From: Bacteroidales bacterium
GTDB taxonomy: Bacteria > Bacteroidota > Bacteroidia > Bacteroidales > Muribaculaceae
Assembly (NCBI GenBank): GCA_900770215.1
Contig: CAAGJW010000088.1
Coordinates: forward strand, 22,978-86,977
DNA: 64,000 nt
Reading direction: 5' to 3'
How positions within the stretch are numbered: the stretch's first letter is position 1; each line of letters begins with the position of its first letter. Shown piece after piece: positions 8,467 to 17,303 of this stretch. Both the position numbers and the translations under genes were made by a program. The notes below the pieces were generated by a model that ran no database searches, was not told where the DNA came from, and saw only the letters and a program-made list of their open reading frames with translations.

Positions 8467-9351
8467 ATGAAAAAGTTTTTGACTTTATTCACATTTTTAG
8501 TTCTCTCACTGGCAGGGATTGAGGCGAGCGGGGCTGGCTACAAGACCCTGTTCACCTACCCCTCGGCGCCCGACACGTGCAGCACCGCCGAGTCGAGGTT
8601 CAACTACTGCACGCTGCACTTTTGGGACAACTTCGACGTGACCAAGCAGCTCACGGCCGAGAGCGACAGCCTGCTGGTGACGGCGATGAGCGACTTCATA
8701 AGCTTCATGAAGCAGGCCAACGGCAACGTGGCGTTGGGGGCCATAAGGAGCCTGATGTTTAAGGCTCAGGCCAACAAGCCCAACTTCATGAAGCTCATGG
8801 ACGCGGCCAACTTGCTGCTCTACCTGAACAATCCCGGGGTGAAAGACGATGTGTATCTCACCTTTGTGAAATGCGTGCTCGATGCCTCGTGGGTGCCTGG
8901 CAAGGACAAGGAGCTGTACAAAGACCTGTACAACCGCATCGATGCCTCGCGGCTGGGCGCCGAGATGCCCAACATCGACGTGAGTGACGACAGTGGCAAG
9001 AAGAAGCTCTACGATCTGCCGGCCGACACGGCCCAGATGGTGCTGCTCTTCTTCACCGGCGACGATGCCGACAGTCCTCTAGAGCGCACCCGCCTGAGTG
9101 TAGACGTGGGAGTGAACGAGTCGATCAAGGCCGGCTACATGAAGGTGATCAACATCTACACGGGCAAGAACACGAGGCAGTTTCTTGCCGAAGCCTCGCA
9201 ATACCCCAACTGGACGCTGGTTGCCAGCCCCGAGGTATACAAGCAGATCGACGTGAGGGGCGTGCCCTCGCTGTTCATACTCGACAACAAGCACGTGATA
9301 CAGACCAAGAATGTGACTGTCGACTTCATAAAACGGGCATTCTACAATTAA
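8467..9351 (+). CDS. Exported DUF5106 protein with thioredoxin-like C-terminal domain
   Basis: 294 residues from the ATG at 8467, chosen because it gives a clean signal peptide (MKKFLTLFTFLVLSLAGIEA). The N-terminal two thirds is the helical DUF5106 region (FTYPSAPDTCSTAESRF, then HFWDNFD). The last 110 residues look like a TlpA/thioredoxin fold: a beta strand MVLLFFTGDD, and RGVPSLFILD containing the cis-proline. The CxxC redox pair is absent (the loop reads TGDDADSP), so a disulfide reductase role is unlikely. It is the first gene of a plus-strand run; the DoxX gene follows after 28 bases. Confidence 0.78.
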   Translation: MKKFLTLFTFLVLSLAGIEASGAGYKTLFTYPSAPDTCSTAESRFNYCTLHFWDNFDVTKQLTAESDSLLVTAMSDFISFMKQANGNVALGAIRSLMFKAQANKPNFMKLMDAANLLLYLNNPGVKDDVYLTFVKCVLDASWVPGKDKELYKDLYNRIDASRLGAEMPNIDVSDDSGKKKLYDLPADTAQMVLLFFTGDDADSPLERTRLSVDVGVNESIKAGYMKVINIYTGKNTRQFLAEASQYPNWTLVASPEVYKQIDVRGVPSLFILDNKHVIQTKNVTVDFIKRAFYN

Positions 9352-9379
9352 GAAAAAGGCATCACATAACAACAACGTC

Positions 9380-9868
9380 ATGGTTCCATCAATAGTAAAA
9401 AATTTGTTTTTATACAGTGCCGGCCACACCTACGGCAACCTGTCGCGGTTGTTTCTGCGGCTGTTCACGGGTGTGATGTTTCTGCAGTTCGGCTTGCGGC
9501 AAATCATGCATTACGACGAGATCGCCCTGGTGTTTCCAGGCCTGTGCGGCATGACGCCCGAGGTGTCGATTGCCGTGGTCACCGCCATCGAGCTGGTGTG
9601 TGCCACGTGCATCATTCTGGGGCTGATGATGCGCATCGCCCTCATCCCCTCGCTCGCGCTCATGGTGTACATCACCATCATGCTCATGAGCCACGGTGCC
9701 GACCCCGTGAGCCAAGTGTTTATTTTCAAGCCCGGCTACCCCATCATGTTTTGCGGCATTTTCATCTACATGCTGCTGGCAGGTCCGGGCAAGATATCGG
9801 TCGACTATGTGATCGCAACACTGCTCGACCGCAGCAAGGAAGACGACGAGGTGCTTGACAAGGCTTGA
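9380..9868 (+). CDS. DoxX family inner-membrane protein
   Basis: 162 residues with four hydrophobic helices, beginning after GNLSRLFLRLFTGVMFLQFG, which is the usual DoxX opening. Later helices include VVTAIELVCATCIILGL. DoxX proteins are small quinone-related or redox-associated membrane proteins of uncertain function. It follows the DUF5106/thioredoxin-like gene by 28 bases and precedes mnmA by 30, so cotranscription is likely. Confidence 0.82.
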   Translation: MVPSIVKNLFLYSAGHTYGNLSRLFLRLFTGVMFLQFGLRQIMHYDEIALVFPGLCGMTPEVSIAVVTAIELVCATCIILGLMMRIALIPSLALMVYITIMLMSHGADPVSQVFIFKPGYPIMFCGIFIYMLLAGPGKISVDYVIATLLDRSKEDDEVLDKA

Positions 9869-9898
9869 GCACCCGCAGCAATTGAGAAAGAAAAAAAC

Positions 9899-10975
9899 AT
9901 GAATATAGCAGTATTGATATCGGGCGGCGTCGACAGCGCCGTCGTAGTGCACAAGCTGGTTGAGGAAGGCAAGCACGACCTGCACCTGTTCTATATACAG
10001 ATAGGCATGGACGACGACGAGGGCGACTGCAGCGCCGAGGAAGACATTGAGATGTGCACCTTGATAGCCAAAAAATACGGGTTGCCCCTTGACGTGGTGT
10101 CGCTGCACCAGGAATACTGGGACAACGTGATGGCCTATGCCCTGCGCACAGTGAAGGCGGGGCTCACGCCCAACCCCGACATGATGTGCAATCTCATGAT
10201 AAAGTTTGGCTACTTTGAGCAGCGCTGGGGCAAGGACTTCGACATGACGGCCACCGGCCACTATGCCACCACCGACGTTGTGGGGGGCACAAAGTATCTG
10301 GCCACCGCGGTCGACCCGATGAAGGACCAAACCGACTTTCTGGCCCAAATCACCCACGAGCAGCTCGAGCACGTGATGTTCCCCATAGGCAACCTGCCCA
10401 AAAGCGAGGTGCGCCGCATTGCACAAGAGGTGAAGATGCCCAACGCCTACCGCAAAGACAGCCAGGGCATATGCTTCCTGGGGCAAATCAACTACAACGA
10501 CTTCATACGCCGTCACCTGGGCGTGAAGCGCGGCCCTATCATCGAGATAGAGACCGGGCGCAAGCTGGGCGAGCACAACGGCTACTGGTTTCACACCATA
10601 GGGCAGCGAAAGGGTCTGGGCCTGAGTGGCGGCCCGTGGTATGTGGTGAAGAAGAACGTGGCCGACAATGCCATCTATGTGAGCAACGGCTATGGCACCG
10701 CCAAGCAATATGGCCGCGTGCTGCACCTCGACGAGATGCACTTCATCTCGGGCAATCCCTGGCAAGGGCAGGAGGGCCCAATCGACATCACATTCAAAAA
10801 CCGCCACACCCCCGTCTTCATGCCAGCCCGCATCACCCACCTGCACGACAGCGAGTGGGTGATCGAGAGCGAGCACGACGTGCAGGGCATAGCCCCCGGA
10901 CAGTTTGCCGTGATCTACGACCGCAGCCACCACCTGTGCTATGGCAGCGGCGTGATCACAGGGCAGAAGATATAA
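9899..10975 (+). CDS. mnmA: tRNA-specific 2-thiouridylase MnmA
   Basis: 358 residues. It begins with the PP-loop (SGGVDSAVVVHKL), which binds ATP for adenylation of U34. The first catalytic cysteine is in NPDMMCNLMIKF and the second in SQGICFLGQ, the pair used for persulfide transfer and sulfur insertion. TATGHYATT and IGQRKGLGLSGGPWYVV are family blocks. The enzyme makes s2U34 in tRNA for Lys, Glu and Gln in the cytosol. Full length for the family. Confidence 0.95.
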   Translation: MNIAVLISGGVDSAVVVHKLVEEGKHDLHLFYIQIGMDDDEGDCSAEEDIEMCTLIAKKYGLPLDVVSLHQEYWDNVMAYALRTVKAGLTPNPDMMCNLMIKFGYFEQRWGKDFDMTATGHYATTDVVGGTKYLATAVDPMKDQTDFLAQITHEQLEHVMFPIGNLPKSEVRRIAQEVKMPNAYRKDSQGICFLGQINYNDFIRRHLGVKRGPIIEIETGRKLGEHNGYWFHTIGQRKGLGLSGGPWYVVKKNVADNAIYVSNGYGTAKQYGRVLHLDEMHFISGNPWQGQEGPIDITFKNRHTPVFMPARITHLHDSEWVIESEHDVQGIAPGQFAVIYDRSHHLCYGSGVITGQKI

Positions 10976-11015
10976 TTAACTAAAAAAGAAACAACAAGGA
11001 GACTTACAGAGAGAT

Positions 11016-11630
11016 ATGGAAGACAAAATTGAGTTGAAAGTGTTGGGCATCACCTACAACCCCGTGCAGAGCGGCGCCTATGCCCTGCTGCTTGCCGAGG
11101 TCGACGGCCCCTACCGCATTCCCATTGTGGTGGGGCTTGCCGAAGCTCAGGCAATAGCCATGAGGCTCGAAAACATCATTCCACCCCGGCCCATGTCGCA
11201 CGACTTGATGGTGAGCATGATGCACGCCTACGGCATCTCGCTCGACGAGGTGTTTATCTATAAGTTCAAAGATGGCGTGTTTATGAGCGAGTTGCAGCTC
11301 AACGATGGCGAGCGTCACATCTCGCTCGACTCGCGCACCAGCGATGCCGTGGCCCTGGCCCTGCGCACGGGGGCGCCCATCTTCACAACCCCCGAGATTG
11401 TAGACAAGACGGGCATAGTCATGGAAACCAAGGACGGCGACAACGCTCCCATTGCCCACCAAGCCCATAAGCCGCTCGAGGAGCAACCCATCGAGGTGCT
11501 GCAACGGCGCATGGCAAAATATGTGGAAGACGAGGAATATGAGCGCGCGGCCGAGATACAGAAAATCATCAAGGCACGCACCCAGCGCGGCGAGTCGCAA
11601 GACCAAGGAGACACAACTTCTAATGCATAA
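11016..11630 (+). CDS. Bifunctional nuclease family protein (DUF151) with C-terminal UVR motif
   Basis: 204 residues. The N-terminal 145 residues are DUF151 (GITYNPVQSGAYALLL, then ISLDSRTSDAVALALRT), a small alpha/beta domain related to plant bifunctional nucleases. Residues about 160-195 form a UvrB/UvrC-type motif (RRMAKYVEDEEYERAAEIQK), the usual Bacteroidetes architecture. The biochemical role in bacteria is not established. The nucleoside permease start lies 18 bases downstream. Confidence 0.85.
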   Translation: MEDKIELKVLGITYNPVQSGAYALLLAEVDGPYRIPIVVGLAEAQAIAMRLENIIPPRPMSHDLMVSMMHAYGISLDEVFIYKFKDGVFMSELQLNDGERHISLDSRTSDAVALALRTGAPIFTTPEIVDKTGIVMETKDGDNAPIAHQAHKPLEEQPIEVLQRRMAKYVEDEEYERAAEIQKIIKARTQRGESQDQGDTTSNA

Positions 11631-11648
11631 ACTAATATAAACTTGACA

Positions 11649-12977
11649 ATGAAGCATATAAAAGTAAGACTTACTGTTATGAACTTCTTAGAGTTCGCAG
11701 TATGGGGTGCCTATCTCACCTGCATGGGCAACTATCTCGTTAAAGCCGGCATGGGCACCGAAATCGCCTGGTTCTATGCCTTGCAAGGCATAGTATCGAT
11801 ATTCATGCCTACAATCATGGGCATCATTGGCGACAAATGGGTGCAGCCGCAACGCCTGCTGGGCGCGTGCCACCTGTGTGCCGGGCTGGCCATGATAGCC
11901 TTGTGCTACATGGGCTACACGGCAAGCCAGGCCGGGACCAATCCCAGCGAGGCCGCGTTTATCGCCGTCTATACCGTGAGTGTGGCCTTCTACATGCCCA
12001 CGCTGGCCCTTGCCAACACCACGGCATTCACCATCCTCAAGGACAACGGTTACGACACGGTCAAAGACTTCCCGCCGATACGCGTGTTTGGCACCGTGGG
12101 CTTTATCGCCACGATGTGGTTTGTGAACTGCGCGACAATCGACAACGGCACGTTCAGCCTCACACTTGCGCCTAGCGACGGAAAGTTCCAGTACACCTAC
12201 ATGCAATTTCTTGTGTCGGGCCTGCTGGGTGTGATACTGTTTTTCTACTGCCTCAGCCTGCCGCAGTGCAAGCTGGTGAGCAAGCCCAAGCAATCGCTGG
12301 CCCAAACCCTGGGGCTGGATGCCTTCAAGCTGTTTAAGCGCCGCAAGATGGCCTTGTTCTTCATCTTCTCGATGCTGCTGGGCATGTCGCTTCAGGTGAC
12401 CAACGGCTTTGCCACGCCATTCATCACCAGTTTCAAGGGCAGCAGCGACCCAGCCATAGCCAACTCGTTTGGCGCCAACAACGCCACCATGCTCGTCTCG
12501 CTCTCGCAAGTGGCCGAGGCACTGTGCATCCTGCTCATCCCATTTTTCTTGAAGCGCTACGGCATCAAGACGGTAATGCTCATCGCCATGTTTGCATGGG
12601 TGCTGCGCTTCGGCTTCTTCGGGCTGGGCAACCCGGCATTTCCAGGCGTGATCCTGTTCATTCTCTCGTGCATCGTCTATGGCGTGGCCTTCGACTTCTT
12701 CAATGTGTCGGGCGGCCTGTTTGTCGACAAGGAGTGCGATGCCAGCATGCGGGCCTCGGGCCAGGGCCTGTTCATGCTCATGACCAACGGGCTTGGAGCC
12801 ACGATAGGCACCCTGGCAGCAGGCGCGATAGTGAACCACTACTGCCACTACAACGAGGGGGGCTACCTCGTGGGCGACTGGTCGAGCGCATGGTTTATCT
12901 TTGCAGCCTTTGCACTGGTTGTGGCCCTTTCATTCATGGTAATGTTTAAGTACAAGCACACCCCAGAGCAGGCATAG
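11649..12977 (+). CDS. MFS nucleoside:proton symporter (NupG/XapB-like)
   Basis: 442 residues from the ATG at 11649 (MKHIKVRLTVMNFLEFAVWG), rejecting a TTG six bases earlier. About 12 membrane helices. The N-terminal FLEFAVWGAYLTCMGNYL and the later KDFPPIRVFGTVGFI are characteristic of the nucleoside H+ symporter family. An inner-membrane importer of nucleosides is the most likely function; purine versus pyrimidine preference cannot be told. It is packed between the DUF151 gene and rsmE. Confidence 0.85.
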   Translation: MKHIKVRLTVMNFLEFAVWGAYLTCMGNYLVKAGMGTEIAWFYALQGIVSIFMPTIMGIIGDKWVQPQRLLGACHLCAGLAMIALCYMGYTASQAGTNPSEAAFIAVYTVSVAFYMPTLALANTTAFTILKDNGYDTVKDFPPIRVFGTVGFIATMWFVNCATIDNGTFSLTLAPSDGKFQYTYMQFLVSGLLGVILFFYCLSLPQCKLVSKPKQSLAQTLGLDAFKLFKRRKMALFFIFSMLLGMSLQVTNGFATPFITSFKGSSDPAIANSFGANNATMLVSLSQVAEALCILLIPFFLKRYGIKTVMLIAMFAWVLRFGFFGLGNPAFPGVILFILSCIVYGVAFDFFNVSGGLFVDKECDASMRASGQGLFMLMTNGLGATIGTLAAGAIVNHYCHYNEGGYLVGDWSSAWFIFAAFALVVALSFMVMFKYKHTPEQA

Positions 12978-12992
12978 CGCGCGCACAAGGTC

Positions 12993-13724
12993 ATGCATCG
13001 CTTCTATCATCCCGATATTGAACGCACACTGGCGCTTCCCGAGGAAGAGTCGAAGCACTGCGTGCGGGTGCTGCGGCTCGTGGAGGGCGACGAGATCGAG
13101 GTCGTCGACGGCCGCGGCAACCTGTACCGCTGCCGCATAGCCATGGCCCACCCCAAGCGGTGCGGGCTCGAGATAGTGGCCGCCGAGCACGTGCCGCCCC
13201 ACTGGGGGCACAAGATAGTGCTTGCTGTGGCACCGCCCAAAAACCTCGACCGCATCGAGGACATGGCCGACCGTGTGACCGAGATGGGTGTCGACCGCAT
13301 CGTGCCCCTGCTGTGCAGCAACAGCGAGCGCAAGGTGCTCAAGACCGAGCGCCTGCGCAAGATACTGGTGGCCGCCATGAAGCAGTCGCTTAAAGCCACA
13401 CTGCCCGTGCTCGACGAGATGACACCGCTGGGCACGCTACTGGCCGAGCCCTTTGCCGGCGACAAGTATATTGCCTATATCGATCCCTCGCTGCCGCGTG
13501 AGCAGCGCAAGGACTTCGCCCAGGAGTATGTTCCTGGCCACGACACGATGATTGTGATAGGGCCCGAGGGCGACTTCAGCCCTGCCGAGGTGGCGGCCGC
13601 CCTCAAGGCCGGATTCATGCCCGTGTCGCTGGGCCAGAGCCGGCTGCGCACCGAGACTGCAGCCATGTGGGCCGTGGCGGCATGCCATGCAATCGATCAA
13701 CGTGAGAAAAATAAATCAAGATAA
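12993..13724 (+). CDS. rsmE: 16S rRNA m3U1498 methyltransferase
   Basis: 243 residues with the RsmE order: N-terminal PUA-like domain (SKHCVRVLRLVEGDEIEVVD) and C-terminal SPOUT methyltransferase with the knot signature IVIGPEGDFSPAEVAA and LGQSRLRTETAAMWAVA. It methylates N3 of U1498 in 16S rRNA using S-adenosylmethionine. Starts 15 bases after the permease stop. Full length. Confidence 0.95.
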   Translation: MHRFYHPDIERTLALPEEESKHCVRVLRLVEGDEIEVVDGRGNLYRCRIAMAHPKRCGLEIVAAEHVPPHWGHKIVLAVAPPKNLDRIEDMADRVTEMGVDRIVPLLCSNSERKVLKTERLRKILVAAMKQSLKATLPVLDEMTPLGTLLAEPFAGDKYIAYIDPSLPREQRKDFAQEYVPGHDTMIVIGPEGDFSPAEVAAALKAGFMPVSLGQSRLRTETAAMWAVAACHAIDQREKNKSR

Positions 13725-13775
13725 TAATAACAAGACCGTCGAAGCCTCAAGCCGACGGCCGAAAGCAAAAGAAAC

Positions 13776-14597
13776 ATGATAAAAGAATTAATGTCATCTC
13801 CCACTGGCAACTTTTTCCTGCTCGCCGGTCCCTGTGTTATCGAAGGCGAATCGATGGCACTCAACATTGCCGAGAAAGTGCTTGACGTAGCCAGCCGCCT
13901 GGGTGTGCCCTATGTGTTCAAGGGCAGCTATCGCAAAGCCAACCGCTCGCGCCTGGACTCTTTCACAGGCATAGGCGACGAGAAAGCGCTCAAGATACTG
14001 CGCAAGGTGAGAGAGACACTGGGCATTCCCGTCGTCACCGACATCCACACCCCCAGCGAGGCTGCAATGGCAGCCCAGTATGTCGACGTGCTGCAGATTC
14101 CCGCCTTTTTGTGCCGCCAGACCGACCTGCTTGTGGCTGCAGCCAAGACAGGCAAGATGGTGAACGTGAAAAAAGGCCAGTTTCTCTCGCCCGAGGCCAT
14201 GCAATATGCCGTGCAGAAAGTGCGGGAAGCTGGCAACGACGAGGTGACCATCACCGAGCGAGGCACCACCTTCGGCTACCAAGATCTCATCGTCGACTAT
14301 CGCGGCATCCCCGTCATGCGCAAGTATGCTCCCGTGATTGTCGACATCACCCACTCGCTGCAACAGCCCAACCAGAGCAAGGGTGTGACAGGAGGACGCC
14401 CCGAACTCATCGAGACCATTGCCCGGGCCGCAATTGCCACGGGTGCCGACGGCATCTTTCTTGAGACACATCCCGACCCGGCGACAGCCAAGAGCGACGG
14501 GGCCAACATGCTGCGCCTCGACTTGATCGACGGGCTGCTCGAGCGCCTCACCACACTGCGCATGACAATAAACGAAATCAATAAAAACAAGAAATAA
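13776..14597 (+). CDS. kdsA: 3-deoxy-8-phosphooctulonate synthase (KDO-8-P synthase)
   Basis: 273 residues. It contains the DAHP-synthase superfamily barrel blocks LLAGPCVIEGESMAL, FKGSYRKANRSR, TDIHTPSEA, LCRQTDLLVAAAKTG, VNVKKGQF and ITERGTTFGYQDL. It condenses arabinose-5-phosphate with phosphoenolpyruvate in the cytosol to make the KDO precursor of lipopolysaccharide, confirming a Gram-negative envelope. The gap before it (13725-13775) carries a small CCGTCG/CGACGG hairpin. Confidence 0.96.
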   Translation: MIKELMSSPTGNFFLLAGPCVIEGESMALNIAEKVLDVASRLGVPYVFKGSYRKANRSRLDSFTGIGDEKALKILRKVRETLGIPVVTDIHTPSEAAMAAQYVDVLQIPAFLCRQTDLLVAAAKTGKMVNVKKGQFLSPEAMQYAVQKVREAGNDEVTITERGTTFGYQDLIVDYRGIPVMRKYAPVIVDITHSLQQPNQSKGVTGGRPELIETIARAAIATGADGIFLETHPDPATAKSDGANMLRLDLIDGLLERLTTLRMTINEINKNKK

Positions 14598-14602
14598 CAA
14601 AG

Positions 14603-16234
14603 ATGAAAGCAACGATTAAAATCAAGTATCTCCTTCTCGTCATGGCAATCACCATGACCGGAATCTCGGTACACGCCCAGACTGCGGCCAGCGACGAAGA
14701 CTCTACTGCTCAGAAAATAAGAGCTGCCGTCATGAAAGTCTACGACGACCAGCTGGCCGAGACGCCCGATGCCTACGACGTGCGCTATGCGCGCGCCATG
14801 CAGTACTACTTCAATGGCGACTATGCCAAGTCGCTCGACGATATCAACATCGTCATCAGCCAGTGTCCCGAGAAGGAGACCGACCAGCTCTACGATGCAC
14901 TCATCCTACGTGCCAAGCTCTATGACGCACAAGGCAACACAGCCGCCGAGGGAGAAGACCTGAAGCGGGCTACCGCCATCAACCCAAGCAGCCTCAACGG
15001 CATTGACCTCACTGCCAAGCTCGCACTCAAGCAAGGCAACCTCACCGAGGCCGAAAGCGGCTTCAACGCCATCTTGCGCCAGAGCCCGCAAAACTACGAC
15101 GCCTTCTACGGTCTGGCACAAGTAGAGGCCCAACGCGGCAACAACGACAAGGCTATCGAGTACTGCGACCGGGCTGTGAAACTGTTTCCGCAAGACCCAG
15201 TGGTGTATTACAACCGCGCCAACGTGTACAAGACAATAGGCGCCTATGAGAATGCGGCCGAGGACTACATCTTGGCCATGAGCCTGAGCTCGGGCGGCAA
15301 CAAGGGCATCGCCGAGCTGTGGTCGATGAGCGACACCCACTACGATGCAGTGATGAGCGCCTTGCAGCGCGCCATCAACAATGCCCCGCGCCAGGGCAAC
15401 TTCTACTACCTGCGTGCCGAGATAGCCAAGACCTATTTGCACTACGGCCAAGCCCTGCACGACTTTAACATCATCATCGACAACAATTTCTATGACGACT
15501 ACACCGTCTATGAAGATGCAGCACGATGCCAGTTTGAACTCACCATGTACGACGAGGCACTGAAAAATGTGAACAAAGCCATACAGAAATCGCCCACAGC
15601 AATCGATGCCTATGTGCTCAAGTCACAAATCATGCGTTATCAGGGCACAGGCAACAACTATGCCCTGGCCTACAGCGTGCTCAAAGAGGCCGAGGCACTG
15701 AAGCCCAACTACGGCCCGGTGCTCATCGCCGAGGCACGCGTGCTCTATGCACTGGGGCAAAAAGACGAGGCCATGAACGCGCTCAACAAGCTCATTGCTG
15801 CCGAGCCTCACAACAACGAGGCCCTCTTGCTGCGCGGCTTCATCAGCAAGTATCGCATGAAAAAGCTCGACGACGCCCTTGCCGATTTCTCGGCCATGCT
15901 CGCCAACGGCGATGACATGGCCAGCTTGCGTGGCTTTGCTCTGCACGAGATAGGCAAGGATGAGGAAGCGCGCCAGTGGGCTCGGAAGATCATTGCCGAT
16001 AACCCGCTGCCTGGCGGCGAAGCCTACTACTATGCCGCAGCATTGCTCAGCGACATCGACCCTGCCGACGAACAGGCGCTCAAGTACTTTGAAAGCGCCC
16101 TGGCCAACGGCTTCGGCAGCAAGTTTCTTGCCGAGGTGAGCGAGGAGTACTATGTGAACCTCAAGCTCCTGCGCCGCAACGAGAACTTCACCACCGTGCT
16201 CAATCGCTACACCGACAACTTTGTAGTGAAATAA
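14603..16234 (+). CDS. Exported tetratricopeptide-repeat protein
   Basis: 543 residues with a Sec signal peptide (residues 1-25, ending ISVHAQ). The mature part is nearly all TPR helix pairs with the usual G-x-Y and A-x-A spacing (for example PQNYDAFYGLAQVEAQRGNN and DPVVYYNRANVYKTIGAYE). At least ten repeats can be counted. Periplasmic TPR scaffolds of this kind are common in Bacteroidetes; the partner is unknown. It starts 5 bases after kdsA and ends the run with a strong terminator. Confidence 0.85.
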   Translation: MKATIKIKYLLLVMAITMTGISVHAQTAASDEDSTAQKIRAAVMKVYDDQLAETPDAYDVRYARAMQYYFNGDYAKSLDDINIVISQCPEKETDQLYDALILRAKLYDAQGNTAAEGEDLKRATAINPSSLNGIDLTAKLALKQGNLTEAESGFNAILRQSPQNYDAFYGLAQVEAQRGNNDKAIEYCDRAVKLFPQDPVVYYNRANVYKTIGAYENAAEDYILAMSLSSGGNKGIAELWSMSDTHYDAVMSALQRAINNAPRQGNFYYLRAEIAKTYLHYGQALHDFNIIIDNNFYDDYTVYEDAARCQFELTMYDEALKNVNKAIQKSPTAIDAYVLKSQIMRYQGTGNNYALAYSVLKEAEALKPNYGPVLIAEARVLYALGQKDEAMNALNKLIAAEPHNNEALLLRGFISKYRMKKLDDALADFSAMLANGDDMASLRGFALHEIGKDEEARQWARKIIADNPLPGGEAYYYAAALLSDIDPADEQALKYFESALANGFGSKFLAEVSEEYYVNLKLLRRNENFTTVLNRYTDNFVVK

Positions 16235-16269
16235 AGCGGGAATCAATACTGCGTCTTTCAACCTACAAC

Positions 16270-16312
16270 GGTCACGGCCTCCCATCTTCGGCGAGAGGCC
16301 GTGACCTTTTTT
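16270..16312 (+). terminator. Rho-independent terminator after the TPR gene
   Basis: A perfect 12-base stem (16270-16281 with 16295-16306, GGTCACGGCCTC pairing GAGGCCGTGACC) with a 13-base loop, followed by six T. It closes the plus-strand run beginning at 8467. Confidence 0.92.
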
Positions 16313-16383
16313 CGGCTCAAAAATTACATGGCGACAAGGAAAATGTGTAACTTTACAACACCATAACTACACTTATAAACAAA

Positions 16384-17259
16384 ATGAAAACAAAAATCAT
16401 CCATTTACTTGCTGCAGCCCTTGTCGTGGCCGTGTGCCTCCCGTGCCAAGCCACAGGCAAGCGCTCGAAGAAAGCCCCCAAGAAGGCTTGTATAGAACTT
16501 GTGAACGACCAGTATGGCGTAACACGCCGCATCAACCCCAAGTGCAAGACGGTGTATCTCGTGTTTACAGCCCACTTCAGCACCAACGACAACGGCCACT
16601 TTGAAAACTTCGACGGCATTGTGCCCGTACTCGACATCTTGAAAGAGAAGAAAGTGAAAGGCTCGTTCTTCCCCACCGGCATATGCTTCGACCAGCCCCA
16701 GTACAAAGCCGCCATCAAGCGTATCATCGCCGAGGGCCACTATCTCTCGGCCCACTCCTACGGGCACCTGCTCATGTGCGACGGCGAGAAGAGCCTGGTG
16801 ACCCGCGACTCGATCGACAACGACATCAAGCTCATGGAAAAGAAGCTGAACGAAGTGGGGCTCAAGAAAAGCCAATATTGCTGGATGATACCGCCCTATG
16901 AGACCTACAACCAGGAAAATGTCGATGAGCTGCACCGGCTGGGCTACCACCTGATAAGCCCCACTGCAGGCATCAAAACCGACATGGACTGGACAGCTCC
17001 AGGCAACAAAAACTACACCTCGGCCCACGACATCATGCAGCAGCTGTGGGACTATGAGGCCAAGCATGGCATGAACGGCGTGATACTGCTCGTACACGCC
17101 ATGAACTACCCTGGCCGCACCCAGGCCGACCGCGTGTACACCCATCTGGGCGAAATCATCGACGGTCTGCGTGCCCGTGGCTACACATTCAAGACCATGA
17201 ACGACGTGATTGCCGCAAGCAAGAAGAGGCCGGCTTGTTACAACGCACAACAGCGTTGA
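16384..17259 (+). CDS. Exported NodB-fold polysaccharide deacetylase-like protein with altered metal motif
   Basis: 291 residues with a signal peptide (residues 1-23) and a lysine-rich linker. The NodB homology region spans about 55-280: VYLVFTAHFS in place of the TFDDGP motif 1, KGSFFPTG (strand 2), SAHSYGH with the H-x3-H metal pair, PPYETYN and the late ILLVHAMNYPG. The catalytic and metal aspartates of motif 1 are not present (TAH instead of TFDD). A divergent Bacteroidetes subfamily carries a similar TxH variant, so it may be a different hydrolase or use other residues. It is monocistronic, between a terminator and a convergent hairpin. Confidence 0.75.
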   Translation: MKTKIIHLLAAALVVAVCLPCQATGKRSKKAPKKACIELVNDQYGVTRRINPKCKTVYLVFTAHFSTNDNGHFENFDGIVPVLDILKEKKVKGSFFPTGICFDQPQYKAAIKRIIAEGHYLSAHSYGHLLMCDGEKSLVTRDSIDNDIKLMEKKLNEVGLKKSQYCWMIPPYETYNQENVDELHRLGYHLISPTAGIKTDMDWTAPGNKNYTSAHDIMQQLWDYEAKHGMNGVILLVHAMNYPGRTQADRVYTHLGEIIDGLRARGYTFKTMNDVIAASKKRPACYNAQQR

Positions 17260-17269
17260 AGCCGGCCTC
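17226..17269. terminator. Bipartite hairpin between convergent genes
   Basis: An 11-base stem (17226-17236 with 17259-17269, GAGGCCGGCTT) encloses a second 6-base stem (17241-17246 with 17253-17258, CAACGC). It overlaps the stop codon of the NodB-like gene. The minus-strand side is followed by TTCTTGC. It probably ends transcripts from both directions. Confidence 0.55.
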
Positions 17270-17303
17270 ATGATAGGATGTGTGATCAAACCTTAACAGG
17301 CAA

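Noticed and set aside
9410..10933. Minus-strand frame of 507 codons opposite DoxX and MnmA
   Set aside because: MnmA motifs are complete on the plus strand; the antisense reading is His/Val-rich with no signal or family match.
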